Shown: piece after piece, positions 10,686 to 22,373 of the stretch
Layout of the letters: every line of letters begins with the position of its first letter
How positions within the stretch are numbered: the stretch's first letter is position 1
Assembly: GCA_032622095.1 (NCBI GenBank)
Contig: CP136067.1
Coordinates: 180,826,556-180,890,555, forward strand
Origin: Siphonodentalium dalli
Lineage: Eukaryota; Mollusca; Scaphopoda; Gadilida; Siphonodentaliidae
DNA: 64,000 nucleotides
Direction: 5' to 3'
The notes under the pieces: model-generated
Told to the model about the DNA's origin: nothing
The model's database searches: none
What the model saw: only the letters and a program-made list of their open reading frames with translations
Program-made: the position numbers and the translations under genes

Positions 10686-11697
10686 CTTAAATCTGACCAC
10701 CATATCTCTTAACACTGTGACCTAATTCCATCTGACCATCATATCTCTTAACACTGTGACCACCATATCTCTTAACACTGTGACCACCATATCTCTTAAC
10801 ACTGTGACCACCATATCTCTTAACACTGTGACCATCATATCTCTTAACACTGTGACCACCATATCTCTTAACACTGTGACCACCATATCTCTTAACACTG
10901 TGACCACCATATCTCTTAACACTGTGACCACCATATCTCTTAACACTGTGACCACCATATCTCTTAACACTGTGACCACCATATCTCTTAACACTGTGAC
11001 CACCATATCTCTTAACACTGTGACCACCATATCTCTTAACACTGTGACCACCATATCTCTTAACACTGTGACCACCATATCTCTTAACACTGTGACCACC
11101 ATATCTCTTAACACTGTGACCACCATATATCTTAACACTGTGACCACCATATCTCTTAACACTGTGACCTAACTTAAATCTGACCACCATATCTCTTAAC
11201 ACTGTGACCACCATATCTCTTAACACTGACCACCATATCTCTTAACACTGTGACCACCATATCTCTTAACACTGTGACCTAACTTAAATCTGACCACCAT
11301 ATCTCTTAACACTGACCACCATATCTCTTAACACTGACCACCATATCTCTTAACACTGTGACCACCATATCTCTTAACACTGACCACCATATCTCTTAAC
11401 ACTGTGACCACCATATCTCTTAACACTGTGACCACCATATCTCTTAACACTGACCACCATATCTCTTAACACTGTGACCACCATATCTCTTAACACTGAC
11501 CACCATATCTCTTAACACTGTGACCACCATATCTCTTAACACTGACCACCATATCTCTTAACACTGTGACCACCATATCTCTTAACACTGACCACCATAT
11601 CTCTTAACACTGTGACCACCATATCTCTTAACACTGACCACCATATCTCTTAACACTGTGACCACCATATCTCTTAACACTGTGACCTAATTCCAGG
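10686..11697. repeat. Minisatellite of 24-bp units becoming a 24/22-bp dyad
   Basis: The unit is ACCACCATATCTCTTAACACTGTG (24 bp, split here: ACCACCATATCT + CTTAACACTGTG). From about 10743 to 11170 some 18 near-identical 24-mers follow one another. From about 11190 onward many units lack the last TG (22 bp), and between about 11340 and 11690 the 24- and 22-bp forms alternate almost strictly, making a 46-bp higher-order unit. Breaker motifs GTGACCTAACTTAAATCTG (about 11165, 11277; variants near 10681 and 10719) punctuate the array. Long ORFs through it, on both strands, are consequences of the period of three. Confidence 0.95.
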
Positions 11698-13021
11698 TGA
11701 CTTATCCCTGCTTTAGTGGAGCACACTGAATATAATTAAATTGTTTTCATTTGGGCTGGAATATTTGTGACTGCTTTATTCTTCATTATACATGTAATAT
11801 ATTGGGGTATGATGCTATATTATGCAATTAAGAAACTAACTCAACATTATAATACAAATGAAGCCTCCTCTCATAGAGCCAAGACAATAAGCTATTTTGG
11901 TGAGTGGAGTCTTCTGTGAAATTATTAATTATTCTAGGAGTTCTTGATACCGAAAGGGACAAAAAAAGGATATATATCAAATGTATTAAAATCCCTTGTT
12001 TTAACGTCTCTTAATCATTTCTCAGATTCTATATACAATGAAATTGATAATATGTGAAATTCAATATTTTTCGCCAGAGAAATTCTTTGTTGAAAATCTC
12101 TTGCCATATTTGGCTGGATTTATGCTGGATTTATATGCATCTCCCCCTTAATATATGTCCAAAAAAAAACAAAAACATTTTTGGTTTGTGATAAGCTATG
12201 CCAATTACAAATAACATATATCTAAACAATTTGTTAGTCCTATATTCAACTTTTACAGTCAGTTTTCGTTCTGACACCCACACAAAGCTGTAATGTGAGT
12301 CACCCGAGTCAGCAGCCGGATCAGAATGTGGGTTTCAGAACGAAAAATTGCTTCTGTTGCTTCAATATATGTTTAGTTGCGCGCACTCAATTTCTCTTGT
12401 TAAACAGACTGGTTCTTGGTCGAAAACTGCGAAAATATGAAAACGTTGTAACTTGAACCACAAGCCGCATAACGTTCCCTCGTGACCACCCCGGTATCCG
12501 AAGTGTGTTAAGCGGAGGACCGGGTTATAGCATACCCTCCTAACGTATACAGTTACACTGTCGGGGGTCATAATTATTCCATGATTGCTGTCGCACTTGT
12601 CCACATGATCATGTATAATTTGATGCAGAATCCCGTCTAGGTAATTGTAATGGAAATTGGGAAATTATGTTATTAAAGTATCACAAGCATATCTGTTATC
12701 TCATTCATTTTACAAATCAAATGCCATGGACTGTATATAAAATAAGTATGTTAACCATTTCTTTACTAAATACTCATTGACGAGTAGTTCCCTTTATATC
12801 ACGGCGCCACATGCCTGCCGCCTTAGTGGAGTAATGTGATATACGTATATTTTATTAGCAATTTACCACCTGCATCACGGTTTTCGTTTGACAGTTATAG
12901 CCGACTAGTTATGACACAGAAAACCTGTAATTTTGGCAGTCAATCAAGTGCTCAATCCTGTCACTTGCCCAGTAAATATATTCTGCTTAAAGGGGTACCG
13001 TACACTGAATCCGGTCATTAA
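11698..13021. other. Intergenic, one small hairpin
   Basis: No recognised gene. A short inverted repeat occurs at about 12263-12348: TTTTCGTTCTGACACCCACA pairs with TGTGGGTTTCAGAACGAAAA with one mismatch, loop about 45 bp. The short ORF at 12362-12604 (minus) has no recognisable motif. Confidence 0.5.
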
Positions 13022-13243
13022 TGGGGACCATCTCATGTTATACGCAACATAATATGCATATTATTTGAAATAATTTGAGCCATGGATGAGTGAGTGAGTG
13101 CAAAATACACTCCAGTCATAAAGTCATTTTCATTATAATTACCATGTTGTTTGCATCGTCCATAGAAAACATGAGTGTATTTTGCATTAATCCATGGCTC
13201 AAATTCATTCTTATATTCTGATGAGTATAATAGGACATGGTCT
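13022..13243. mobile_element. Palindromic MITE-like element
   Basis: The left end (GACCATCTCATGTTATAC.. at 13025 and AATTTGAGCCATGGAT at about 13070) is inverted at the right end (ATCCATGGCTCAAATT at about 13190, then ATAGGACATGGTC at about 13230). An inner pair GCAAAATACACTC / GAGTGTATTTTGC strengthens it. A related half occurs at the very start of the window (1-75). Confidence 0.7.
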
Positions 13244-13244
13244 C

Positions 13245-13706
13245 ATATATGTGACCCGCCATATCAAATCCAGTCGTAAGTCGGGATTTTGTTTACCCTG
13301 TGACAATGCATTCTCTTATATATGCGAGTCGACCATAGGTCGCCTCGCATATATAAGAGAATGCATTGGCCTAACAATTTATTATTATTTTTTATTAATA
13401 AATGTTTCTTACATTTTTAGGACATAAAATAAAAAACATCCATTACCCTGCAGGGAGCCCCACACATATATAGAAGCATATAGAAGAGTGTCGTCTGCTC
13501 ATGTTTGTCTGGGGCTCTGTATGGGTAAAATTATAAAATTGTTAAAGAATACAAAAACAATTATTAAAATTATTAAAAAAAATGGTAGGCCAATGCATTC
13601 TCTTATATATGCGACGCGACCTATGGTCGACTCGCATAGAATGCATTGGCACAGGGTAAAAAAATCCCGACTTACGACTGGATTTGATATGGCGGGTCAT
13701 ATATAT
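13245..13706. mobile_element. Composite palindrome containing two hairpins
   Basis: The outer arms are inverted: TGACCCGCCATATCAAATCC at about 13252 pairs with the stretch at 13680-13699, and CAGTCGTAAGTCGGGATTTT also matches on both sides. Inside each arm sits a separate hairpin (13300-13371 and 13589-13651) of the GCATTCTCTTATATATGCGA type described under the piggyBac-like family. The result is palindromes nested in a palindrome, centre near 13476. It has different outer termini from the TTAA-flanked elements carrying the same hairpins. Confidence 0.8.
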
Positions 13707-14109
13707 GGTCGGATTTAGTATACAGTCCCCTGTAAGGACACGAGAACTTATAACTATCCATTGAACAAAGAACTTCAAAAGCCGAAACATGCAGGATCAG
13801 CTAGTGCTTCGGCTTCCCGCATTGCACTTGTATTCTCACATATCAGATTGTTCCGACTAAATTCCTTCATCCAGATATTATGTACGATTATATATATAGA
13901 AATATTTCAAAAGGAAATTTGTCGGCAACTCCGCACATATTCAAATTGCATCGATAACAATCGCAAACTAATTGTAGTACGTTACGCAACAAAAACGAAA
14001 TAACCTATTTTTGTTAAGGTTGCATCTTTTAGTACAATTATATGATAATTATGGTTCTCTCGGTTTTTTATGTTCCGGAGCATATTTAGCATGCATCCGC
14101 GACACAAAT
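13707..14109. other. Short intergenic stretch
   Basis: No gene or repeat structure recognised. The 80-residue open frame at 13761-14003 lacks any motif. Confidence 0.4.
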
Positions 14110-14640
14110 TAAAGATATGGGCGGCGTTGGCGGTGGGTATATAAAATATTCAGCTCCGTCAAAAACCGCCAAAAACAGAAAGAATAGTAAAATATAGACA
14201 GACCTTGTTCTTATACCAATCAGAAATATGGCATAAACAGTATGTTATTGTCAAATGTTTTTCCTTTGTTATGTAAACAAAAGCAAAAAACATTACAGAA
14301 CCTGGCTTTTGTTTAGATCCGGATATGGTAAACATAAAGAGCGTTATTTGTTACTGTTTTCCTTATATGGAACTAATAATGAGCGTTTATATCATTTGTG
14401 TGTGATTAACCAATAGAATTGCGCTGTGTTATGTAAACAGAAGCTAAACGTTTGTAACACGAGAAGTTCTTGTTTACGTACACCATCGTACGTCTTGGCG
14501 ACAATATACTATTTACGCGCTGATTATGTTTGGCATATGAACAAAACTATAAATATTTTAATATTCCTTCCGTTGATGGCGATTTGAACAAATATGAATA
14601 TTTCTGCAACGAACACCGCCCTTACCTTTAACTCATCTTC
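14110..14640. repeat. Dispersed repeat D, copy 2
   Basis: This is a direct-orientation relative of 5580-6110 with the same block order (GGCGGTGGGTAT, AAAAACCGCCAAAAAC, GGCATAAACAGTATGTTAT, GTAAACATAAAGAGCGTTAT, GGAACTAATAATGAGCG, GTGTGTGATTAACC). Divergence is substantial, so both copies are old. Confidence 0.65.
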
Positions 14641-14929
14641 TGCATGTGGTATATATCAGATCAAAAGGCATTTCAGTTATGCACGACACGCATCATCTTA
14701 TCTACTCGAGTGTATGCTTGCATAAATGCAGCGTTCGATACACTTCACGCAAGAATGACCCACCATCTATCAGATATTTGATTAAATCGCGATATATACA
14801 TATAGCAAACACTTAATTTTATCAGATCATGGTGTGCGTGAGAAATATCACGTAAGCTTCTATATTGCCAACCAGCGAACATACTCTTGATTCAAATTGA
14901 AGATGAAACCAACATAAAAACGTTTGGAA
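14641..14929. other. Spacer before the 46-bp array
   Basis: No gene or repeat structure recognised. Confidence 0.35.
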
Positions 14930-15160
14930 CATGAATGTCGTTGCATCATTAAGTCGCTGTTGTTTAGGCTTGAAACATGAATGTCTTTGCATCATTAAGT
15001 CGCTTTTGTTTAGGCTTGAAACATGAATGTCGTTGCATCATTAAGTCGCTTTTGTTTAGGCTTGACACATGAATGTCGTCGCATCATTAAGTCGCTGTTG
15101 TTTAGGCTTGAAACATGAATGTCTTTGCATCATTAAGTCACTGTTGTTTAGGCTATACAT
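14930..15160. repeat. 46-bp tandem repeat, five copies
   Basis: The unit begins CATGAATGTCGTTGCATCAT and ends GTTTAGGCTTGAAA. Successive starts fall at 14930 and 14976 and continue at 46-bp steps. Copies differ at a few sites (GTCG/GTCT, GCTG/GCTTT). No coding meaning is evident. Confidence 0.9.
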
Positions 15161-16447
15161 ACCCATATTTCCACCTGATACCCTCAAAACACATCAGCCC
15201 AGGCACATTAGGTTTCACTAGGGAAAAAGATCGGGAAAAGATGATTTTTTTTCTCCCAGGAAGTCATAAGAACATGTTTATCAACAACGTAGCAAAAGTC
15301 CCCTAGAATCCAATGTTGAGTTTTAAATATATCTTGATTGTTTTCGGAATGGTTCAAATTCTGAAGCATCAGGCCATATGCGAATGAAGTTAGATGTGTA
15401 GATCAATTAATTCAAAATTCATAATACATTGAATATATACAAACAATGCTTAGTCGTGAGCCATATAAGTGGAATATCTATCCCAAAATGGACAAAATCG
15501 AGAATGACAACACGCTCGAATTATGTGAGGAAGAATGATTGCAGGGTATGCGAGAAACATTTGATCAGAGATGTACGAATTCTCTCTAATATATCTCTCA
15601 CGAGAGAGAAAGCGAAAGCGCAAAGCAACGGAACAATAACGCAATATTTTCTGCACTATATATCTTGAATCGTGTGATATATGAGTAAAATAAACTGCTA
15701 ATTGAAATTTAATAGCGATGAATTGATTCTGTGAAGTTTTCTTGAAGCAGAACTATATGTGCTAATAGCAGTCTCACGAATGTGACCGGACATCGTTTCT
15801 TTTGATATATATACCATCAAACCTTTCAAAATCTACTACTTTGGAAGAGGATGAGAAATGTTTCATATATATAATGGGTGAAATGTGTACATACATTCTA
15901 CTGTCAGTGTCTTAACATAGTAGTCATAGTTGCTTCCGATCAAGTAACAAAACACTAATATTTCGTTTTTATCACAAGAATGCATGGTGGTATACTACGA
16001 GCGCAATTTATCAAAACACAAAGGAGTACCATGTGTATTATACTGTCTTCAAAAAAATATAAACTTGACCAAAATTGCCTATATACTCTGTGACAGCTAG
16101 AGACTGTCTTTATACCTAGAATAAGTCCCATGGACACACAACCATAAAATAGCAACAATGAATCAATGGTCAACGCCGAAATAACATCTTAATTAAGCGG
16201 TGATCATCTGATATTTTGCACAAGTACATGGGTGGTATTGGTAAGATATTTTCAAACAACAAGATACTAAAAAAACTAATATTGTACATTGAGTAATATC
16301 ATATGCCAGTTGCAAGTTGCCGACTGAAGTAATTTGAACAAAATTGACTACTATAAGACACCGGTGTTTTGTAAAATGTAGGACGTACTGTCTATTTGAT
16401 CTGGTGAGATGGTGTGTTAATCTTTTGAAGAGATGGGAGTTTCTTGG
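15161..16447. other. Intergenic, repeat fragments only
   Basis: No gene recognised. The stretch 15925-16035 (ATCAAGTAACAAAACACTAATATTTC.. ATGCATGG.. GAGCGCAATTTAT) recurs at about 26480-26585, so at least this part is an interspersed repeat. Confidence 0.5.
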
Positions 16448-16455
16448 CAGTATAA

Positions 16456-16693
16456 TAAAGCTGCTTTCACTGACATGCATGCGGCTGACGCGTGGGGCTC
16501 AACATTTCAAATCATTCATATATGACTGGGGTTGCGGCTGACTCAGTTAAACGTAACCGATTTCAAATCTTTTTGAAATCGGATGAGTTTAACTGCGTCA
16601 GCCGCAACCCCAGTCATATATGTACGGTTTGAAACGTTGCGCCCATAACCCGTTGGCCGCACGCGTCAGCCGAATGTCTGTGAAAGCAGCTTA
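16456..16693. mobile_element. 238-bp palindromic MITE
   Basis: The termini TAAAGCTGCTTTCAC and GTGAAAGCAGCTTA are inverted. The arms continue through GCGGCTGACGCG / CGCGTCAGCCG, CATATATGACTGGGGTTGCG / CGCAACCCCAGTCATATATG and CCGATTTCAAA / TTTGAAATCGG at the centre (about 16575). The long inner stem is nearly perfect. It may be flanked by TA, but the duplication cannot be fixed because the repeat itself begins with TA. Confidence 0.8.
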
Positions 16694-16829
16694 AGCATTG
16701 CAACAAACGTGTACGGTTTATTATCACGGACAGTGCTGAAATTTCCAGAAATGTAACACTATTTATTCCGCCATGATATGCATTTAACTTTCTGCGTTAC
16801 ATTCAATGATTCAATAATTAATCATCATG

Positions 16830-17860
16830 CGGAATGAAACTACCACACGCTTTGTGGCGAAACATTACTTCGTGTGTTGCATGCTAAAATTATTATGTTT
16901 TTGGGCCCGACTGTATACTGAAAAGCCTAAGTTTTAAAGACGTGTTTGCATGACTTGCGTTGCAGTGACCGATAAGTCCTCCAGAGGGATCTGTTTTAAT
17001 GCTCTGTGAACCGTTAAAGATGTTTGACAACAGATTTGTACATTAACAATACGTACTTTCCCTAGTAGGTGGTTATACAATATGTTGCTTTCGTCGTGTC
17101 ATGGCTTCGTATTGCGGCCACTTTGACAGCCATTTCATGGCCGCGATTGTATTCTTCTGATGGTGTAGTTGTCAGCTGTGTCCTCGTCGGCGGCTTTGTC
17201 GTTCGCTTTTGCAATGACAGCGGCGATCATTTCATGATCCCAGTCGTCTATGGATTATGTTGGCGTATATGTTTTTCGACGGTGGATAGCTTCTTGGTGA
17301 TCTCTGATAAAGGAATCTCATCGTCTGTGTCGTCGTCGGCGTGGAAACTCGTCTATGGGAAGCTAGAGTTGTTGAAACATTTAATGATGGTCGATGTCGA
17401 TGTCTCTTGCCAATTTTGTTTTAATGTAATACCTTGTCATTTTCAGATTTAACGTGCTTTTGGACACCTTACAGATAGAGAAAGACATTTTGGTGGAATG
17501 ATTGAAAGCAAACAGTATATATGCAATCCAATCCCAAGCTATTGCAATATGAGCTGCATTTTTTTCACTATATCCTGTGTTTAACATTTGTGACGCTGAA
17601 ATTAAATGTGAAGAAACAGCGAAATTTTTGGGTATCGACATTGATTATATATATTCTGAAGTTTGACATATATATCTTAAAGATATGTCTTAATGCATCA
17701 CACAGCTTGAACCATCTGTCCAAGATTACAAACTTCCATACATTAATTGTAATCTGATCTTAATGTTTGTCCCTTTGCGTGGCAGAAGATTACAAACTTC
17801 CATACATTCGCTGTAATCTGATTTTAATGTGTATCCCTTGGCGTGGCACTTTTTGAATAC
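16830..17860. repeat. Dispersed repeat B, copy 1
   Basis: It begins GAATGAAACTACCACACGC.. GCGAAACATTACTTCGTGT and runs through GACTTGCGTTGC, GGCGATCATTTCATGATC and a segment ending TTGAACCATCTGTCCA.. TTCCATACATT that is itself repeated at about 17780. The same order occurs at 17900-18550. Part of it (GCGGCCANTTTGACAGCCATTT) also occurs near 26665. An open frame of 127 codons here (17069-17452) has no motif and lies wholly in the repeat. Confidence 0.65.
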
Positions 17861-17879
17861 TTTCTTGTCTCAATCAGGA

Positions 17880-18560
17880 ATTAACATGAAATAAGAGAAC
17901 ATGAAAATGAAACTACAACACACTTTCTAGTGAAACATTACTTCGTGTATTGGATTCCAAAATTATTATGTTTTGGCCCGACTGTAAACAGAAAACCCGA
18001 ACTTTTAAAGACGTAAATCAGTGGGTTTGACTTGCGTTGCGGTGACCTATAAATCCTCCAGATTCACTAATTAAATGCAATGACTCTCGATGGCGAGATC
18101 ATTTGTGCCTGTGTATTGCCGATAGATGCGTCCCGAATCCAGATGTAAATATTTACAAATGAGCATAGTTCAGATGATGTTTTCTATGGAGTGGTATGGT
18201 CGATTTCTTTGAAATTTTCGGCGATGTTAGTAGAATTCTCTATTACCCAGAATGTGAGTGGCGATCATTTCATGATCTCAGCCGACTATGGATTCTGTTG
18301 GCGTGTGATTGTCGAAGTCTATGATGTTGTCGATGTCGGTGATGGATAGCTTCTTGGCGATCTCTGGCGAAATCGTTGGGTATGACCTTGACTATATATA
18401 TACTCTGAAATTTGACATACATATCTTGAAGATAATAATATTATGTCGTAAGGCATCACACAGCTTGAACCATTTGTCCAATATTACAAACTTCCATACA
18501 TTCATTGTAATCTGATCTTAATGTTTGTCCCTTGGTGTGGCACTTTTTGGATGCTTTAAT
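17880..18560. repeat. Dispersed repeat B, copy 2
   Basis: A direct copy of 16830-17860 with internal deletions. The block 18090-18240 is the inverse of about 30240-30390 (GTCCCGAATC, TGTAAATATTTAC, ATTTTCGGCGATGTTA), linking this family with the fragments at 1-873 and about 30150-30560. Confidence 0.65.
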
Positions 18561-18617
18561 GACTCAATCATGAATTAACATGAACCGATGTACACTAATT
18601 GCAAATAGTTGTCATTA

Positions 18618-18835
18618 CCTACGTCGTCATTCTCATCGTCGTCATCATCATCATCATCATCAACATCATCGTAATAATTATTATCGTCAACATGAGCATC
18701 GCCTTCATCATCATCATCATCATCACCATCATCATCATCATCGTCATATCTCTCCACATAACCATCGGCATAGTAGTCGTCATCACCACCACCATCGTCA
18801 CCATCATCACCATAACAACAACAACAACATCGTCC
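18618..18835. repeat. CAT/ATC-rich trinucleotide microsatellite
   Basis: An imperfect (CAT)n tract with CGT, CAC and CAA interruptions. It produces histidine-rich, isoleucine-rich and aspartate-rich open frames on the two strands, none of which is credible as a protein. Confidence 0.95.
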
Positions 18836-18839
18836 TCAC

Positions 18840-19589
18840 TATTGCATCATCGTCTTTATCGCCGTCGATTCATATATAGCATGTTATCATATCTCATTGA
18901 ATCTTATCCAGTGCAGTGAGGAAAGTAACAAGAAACTTGAAGATGTCCAACTTCGAGCTGTATGATTTATTAATAATGACAACTCGTCATATAAAGACCT
19001 CCTCAAAGCCAAAGTACCATGCACTACCAGGTAGTGCGAAGACTAAGGACTATGGTTATTGAAATAGTTGTAGAATTTTAAATCATATGTGGCCTACACG
19101 TACATGTCCTTACATTTAAATAGTTTGTTGGAAAAACACCAAATATAGTTTTCGGTATCCAATTTCAGAGGGACTCAGATTTAATATTGTGACATAATAT
19201 GGTAAAAGGTACTTCAAATATACTGTTCCAACCCCCTGGGACGGCCTTCGTATACATATGAAATAAAATTTGAATAATTTTAAATCCTTGATTATGTCAT
19301 GTGATGGCCCGGAATGTCGTTGCAGTGCCTGTCAATAGCAGCCTATTGTTATTTGTCTGACATACATGTATATAGATGGAGAGTCTAAACTACTGGATTG
19401 GAGTAGGTGGCAAATGAAGCCACTGCAAGCATTCCAGAGCACAATACAGAGGAATTAATACAGAGGAATTCTTTATTTTTTTTATTTTTTTAGAACAGAC
19501 TCGTAGCCTAACATAAACAACTTAAAATCTCGCTCTCTGTCAGCCAAAATAGGTGGGTGATTTGTAACTCAGTATATGGTTTTGTACAC
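18840..19589. other. Intergenic stretch left of the LINE
   Basis: No recognised gene. The bases 19430-19470 contain a short direct duplication (AATACAGAGGAATTN). The true 5' end of the neighbouring LINE could not be fixed and might lie within this segment. Confidence 0.4.
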
Positions 19590-19735
19590 TCGTTAGAACG
19601 TCATCGTAACGTCATCGCGGAAGGCTGCAACGAAAATTCGCTCCGGCTCCGCCGTGAAATTATATATTGTATATAATTAAATGGGTAATTTCTAAATCTC
19701 GAATCTGGACTTCGGGGATAGTCATTAAAGTCAAA

Positions 19736-21968
19736 ATGGAGATGGACACGGATAAGCACGAGCACATGGATGGTAATGAGACAGAGCCGAAATCTGATCT
19801 TAGTGAGGAATCTCCGGAAGAATGGGAAGATCAAGATGCACCTTCAGATTGCAGACATGAGGTAGTTAAAGACTATAACCTAGACATTAATAAAGTGGTT
19901 GCAAGAAAGTCAGGTATGTTAACTGAATTGTATCAACTTGACGTTAAAGACAAAGGGAAATGTATTACTTTGACATTGGACACAATACAGTTCGAGAAAT
20001 ACACAGAAGGATTAACGCATAAATATTGGGACTCCGCTAAATGTGTCGAAAAAGAAGGTTCAGTTTGGAAGTGCGTATATGATAAATCTACTGATAGGAA
20101 TTATGTTGGAGATGTCATAACTGTGCCAAAAACAAAATGTTCGAAAATTACTTTGCACACATACAAGACTCAGAATAAAGTTATGATACAAGGTTCAAAA
20201 AAGGCTGTAGAATGGTGGATTGAAAACCATCTTCCAGAAATTTATCAGAAAGGATTTAATGTAACATCGGATGAAGAAGTTACGAAACTTAAAAATGCAA
20301 TCGCTTCCAAACAATTATCTTCTATGGCACTGGATAAAACAACGGTTGTTCACATTACACCAGCAGTTAAGTCACAGTTGTCAGGATGTGGACAAATGAG
20401 ACTTCACTATACGACACCCAGGAGGCCTGGCATCAGAAATACTACATGTGTTGGCACTTCGACTCCCGTCTTCATGTAAAAATGTGTACCTTCCGTCGAC
20501 AGTCGGTAATCTCTTTTCCACAACCTTGTTAAAAAAGTCAGTGGATGACTTAAGTATATGTGTCGAAGAGAATAATTTATCTAAAATAGAACAGGACAAC
20601 AACACGGATCAGCTCATAAATGATTTACGTGCTCAAATGCAGAACTCAATGAAAGTATACACAAACGAATTGAATTCTAAAATTGAAGACCTCGAAAAGG
20701 AAAATTCAAAGCTAAAATCGGAAATCAATAAACAGAAGAAAGAGTTCTCTTCTAAAATAGAAGATGTGAAAAGGGACAATTCTTCACTGAAAAATGAACA
20801 GAAGAAATTGCGCAGCGAGATGATTGAAATGAAAAAACAACAGAAAAAAATTAATGAAGAAAATGTTGAACGTTCGGCGAATGGAACGGTGAACGAAAAT
20901 AAAGTCGAAAAACTCATCAGCACGATTCTTAACCCGCTGGCATCTCCTTTCAACAGTGATGAAATGTTGAGTGAAATTAATACTCGAACTGACAGTCAAA
21001 CTTTAACATCACAACTGACCGCCAATAACCGTGAAGTTATTGTATCACCGCGTCCAAGAGAAAGACATACTGTATCCTCTTTAAGAAAGCTGAATACTTT
21101 TGACAGACACCATTTTCAATATGCAAAGCATATGCCCTTGCACTTAATTGTTGGAGATTCAGTTGTTGGTGGAATTAATCCCCTGAAGATGTCAAAGAAA
21201 CGAGAACGAGTCAGTACGATTGTGACACCCGGTCAACGGATTACAGAGCTTAATGCGTGGCTCGAGGGAGACTTGCAATTTCAAAATGTTGGAACAGTAA
21301 CGATACATATTGGTATCAATTCGTGAAGGAATGGTATCTCAACCAGCGCCAGTGATTTGGAATCACTCGCTTCAAACATCAGATCTCAGTTCCGTGGAGC
21401 AGAAATAAGGATTTCTTCCATTCTTCCAACAATGCATTCGGATGTGATCAACGAGATTGTTTATGATACAAATTTGCAGTATCAAAACATGTGCAGAAAG
21501 AATGGATTTATATTTGTTGACAACTGTTTAACATTCCTTTCACACGGCAGGATTAGAGTAGATTTGTTCAGAGACAATTGGCACCCAAATAGAGATGGTT
21601 CTAAAGTTCTGGCATTGAATATCAAATACCCCCAGGAGGAAATGAATGAGATCGCAGTGGAGAGATGTGATGATGATACAGTGATGGATCGGCGTGCAAA
21701 CTTTTTAGGGGAACACCGGCAGATGTATCGGGAAATGCGTCCCAAGACATCATCTGTGGCGACCAGATCAACTGAGCGAGACACGGGTACTGGTAATGAG
21801 ATGGGACTTGCCTTCGGACATCGGAATATCAATTCCTATCGACACGAGAATGTTCGTCAGAATGAAGAACAGTGTTTTCAAAGTGTTAGAACAGATGAGC
21901 TATCTTTTTGTTCACAGCAACTAGCACAAATTCTGAAATACATTAATAACCAACATAAACCTCAGTAG
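19736..21968 (+). pseudogene. LINE ORF1: nucleic-acid-binding region, coiled coil, SGNH esterase; broken
   Basis: ATG 19736 has a good context (CAAAATGG). The first segment (to 20479) has an acidic N-terminus and then the pattern KITLHTYKTQNKVMIQGS, with a WWIENHLPEI segment, seen in ORFs accompanying invertebrate LINEs. The frame then shifts in the 20448-20479 overlap. The next segment is a strong coiled coil (about 20590-20870: KIEDLEKENSKLKSEINKQK and following heptads), then an SGNH hydrolase fold: LIVGDS (Ser codon 21159-21161), HIGIN, and DNWH (Asp codon 21573, His codon 21582). A TGA at 21324-21326 interrupts the frame right after HIGINS, between the Ser and the Asp-His motifs, and the same frame continues to 21968. 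ORF1 proteins of this kind bind the element's RNA; the esterase's role is not settled. Confidence 0.8.
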
Positions 21969-22373
21969 GTCACTTTTTTAAATACATGTATATGCATATA
22001 TCATATATCTAGATTGTTTTATTTATTTACAATATTACCGTACTAACAAATCAATTGCGTAGCAGTATAGTCGCATAAATCTATTATGCGTGGTAACACG
22101 ATTTATAATATACGTTTATGATTCGTTTACGATAATAATTGCGCGGCTATATATTGGTCCAATTATATACGCAAAATGGTATAATTGTTTTGTTGAAACA
22201 GCGTCTGGATACTTAAAATTAACGAGGTAGACTAGTGTTGAAACGATGGTCTAAAGAGTTTAAAGATATATACAATGTGACTGGAATATATGCCTATTTC
22301 AATTTTGACTTTCCTATCTAGACTATTCCCGACAGTCCTTTTCGAATATCGTTACCTATATATATATACGCAT

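Noticed and set aside
10687-11226. Open frames of 138-179 codons in repeating octapeptides on both strands
   Set aside because: They follow automatically from a 24-bp tandem unit without stops. Three frames are open at once and the frame is lost when the 22-bp units begin.
10686-11697. Possible CRISPR-like array (24-bp repeats)
   Set aside because: Repeats are directly adjacent with no unique spacers, and the DNA is eukaryotic.
17069-17452. 127-codon ORF
   Set aside because: Lies wholly in dispersed repeat B, whose second copy does not preserve the frame; no motif.
18575-18919. Histidine-rich, isoleucine-rich and aspartate-rich ORFs
   Set aside because: Products of a CAT/ATG trinucleotide microsatellite read in different frames.
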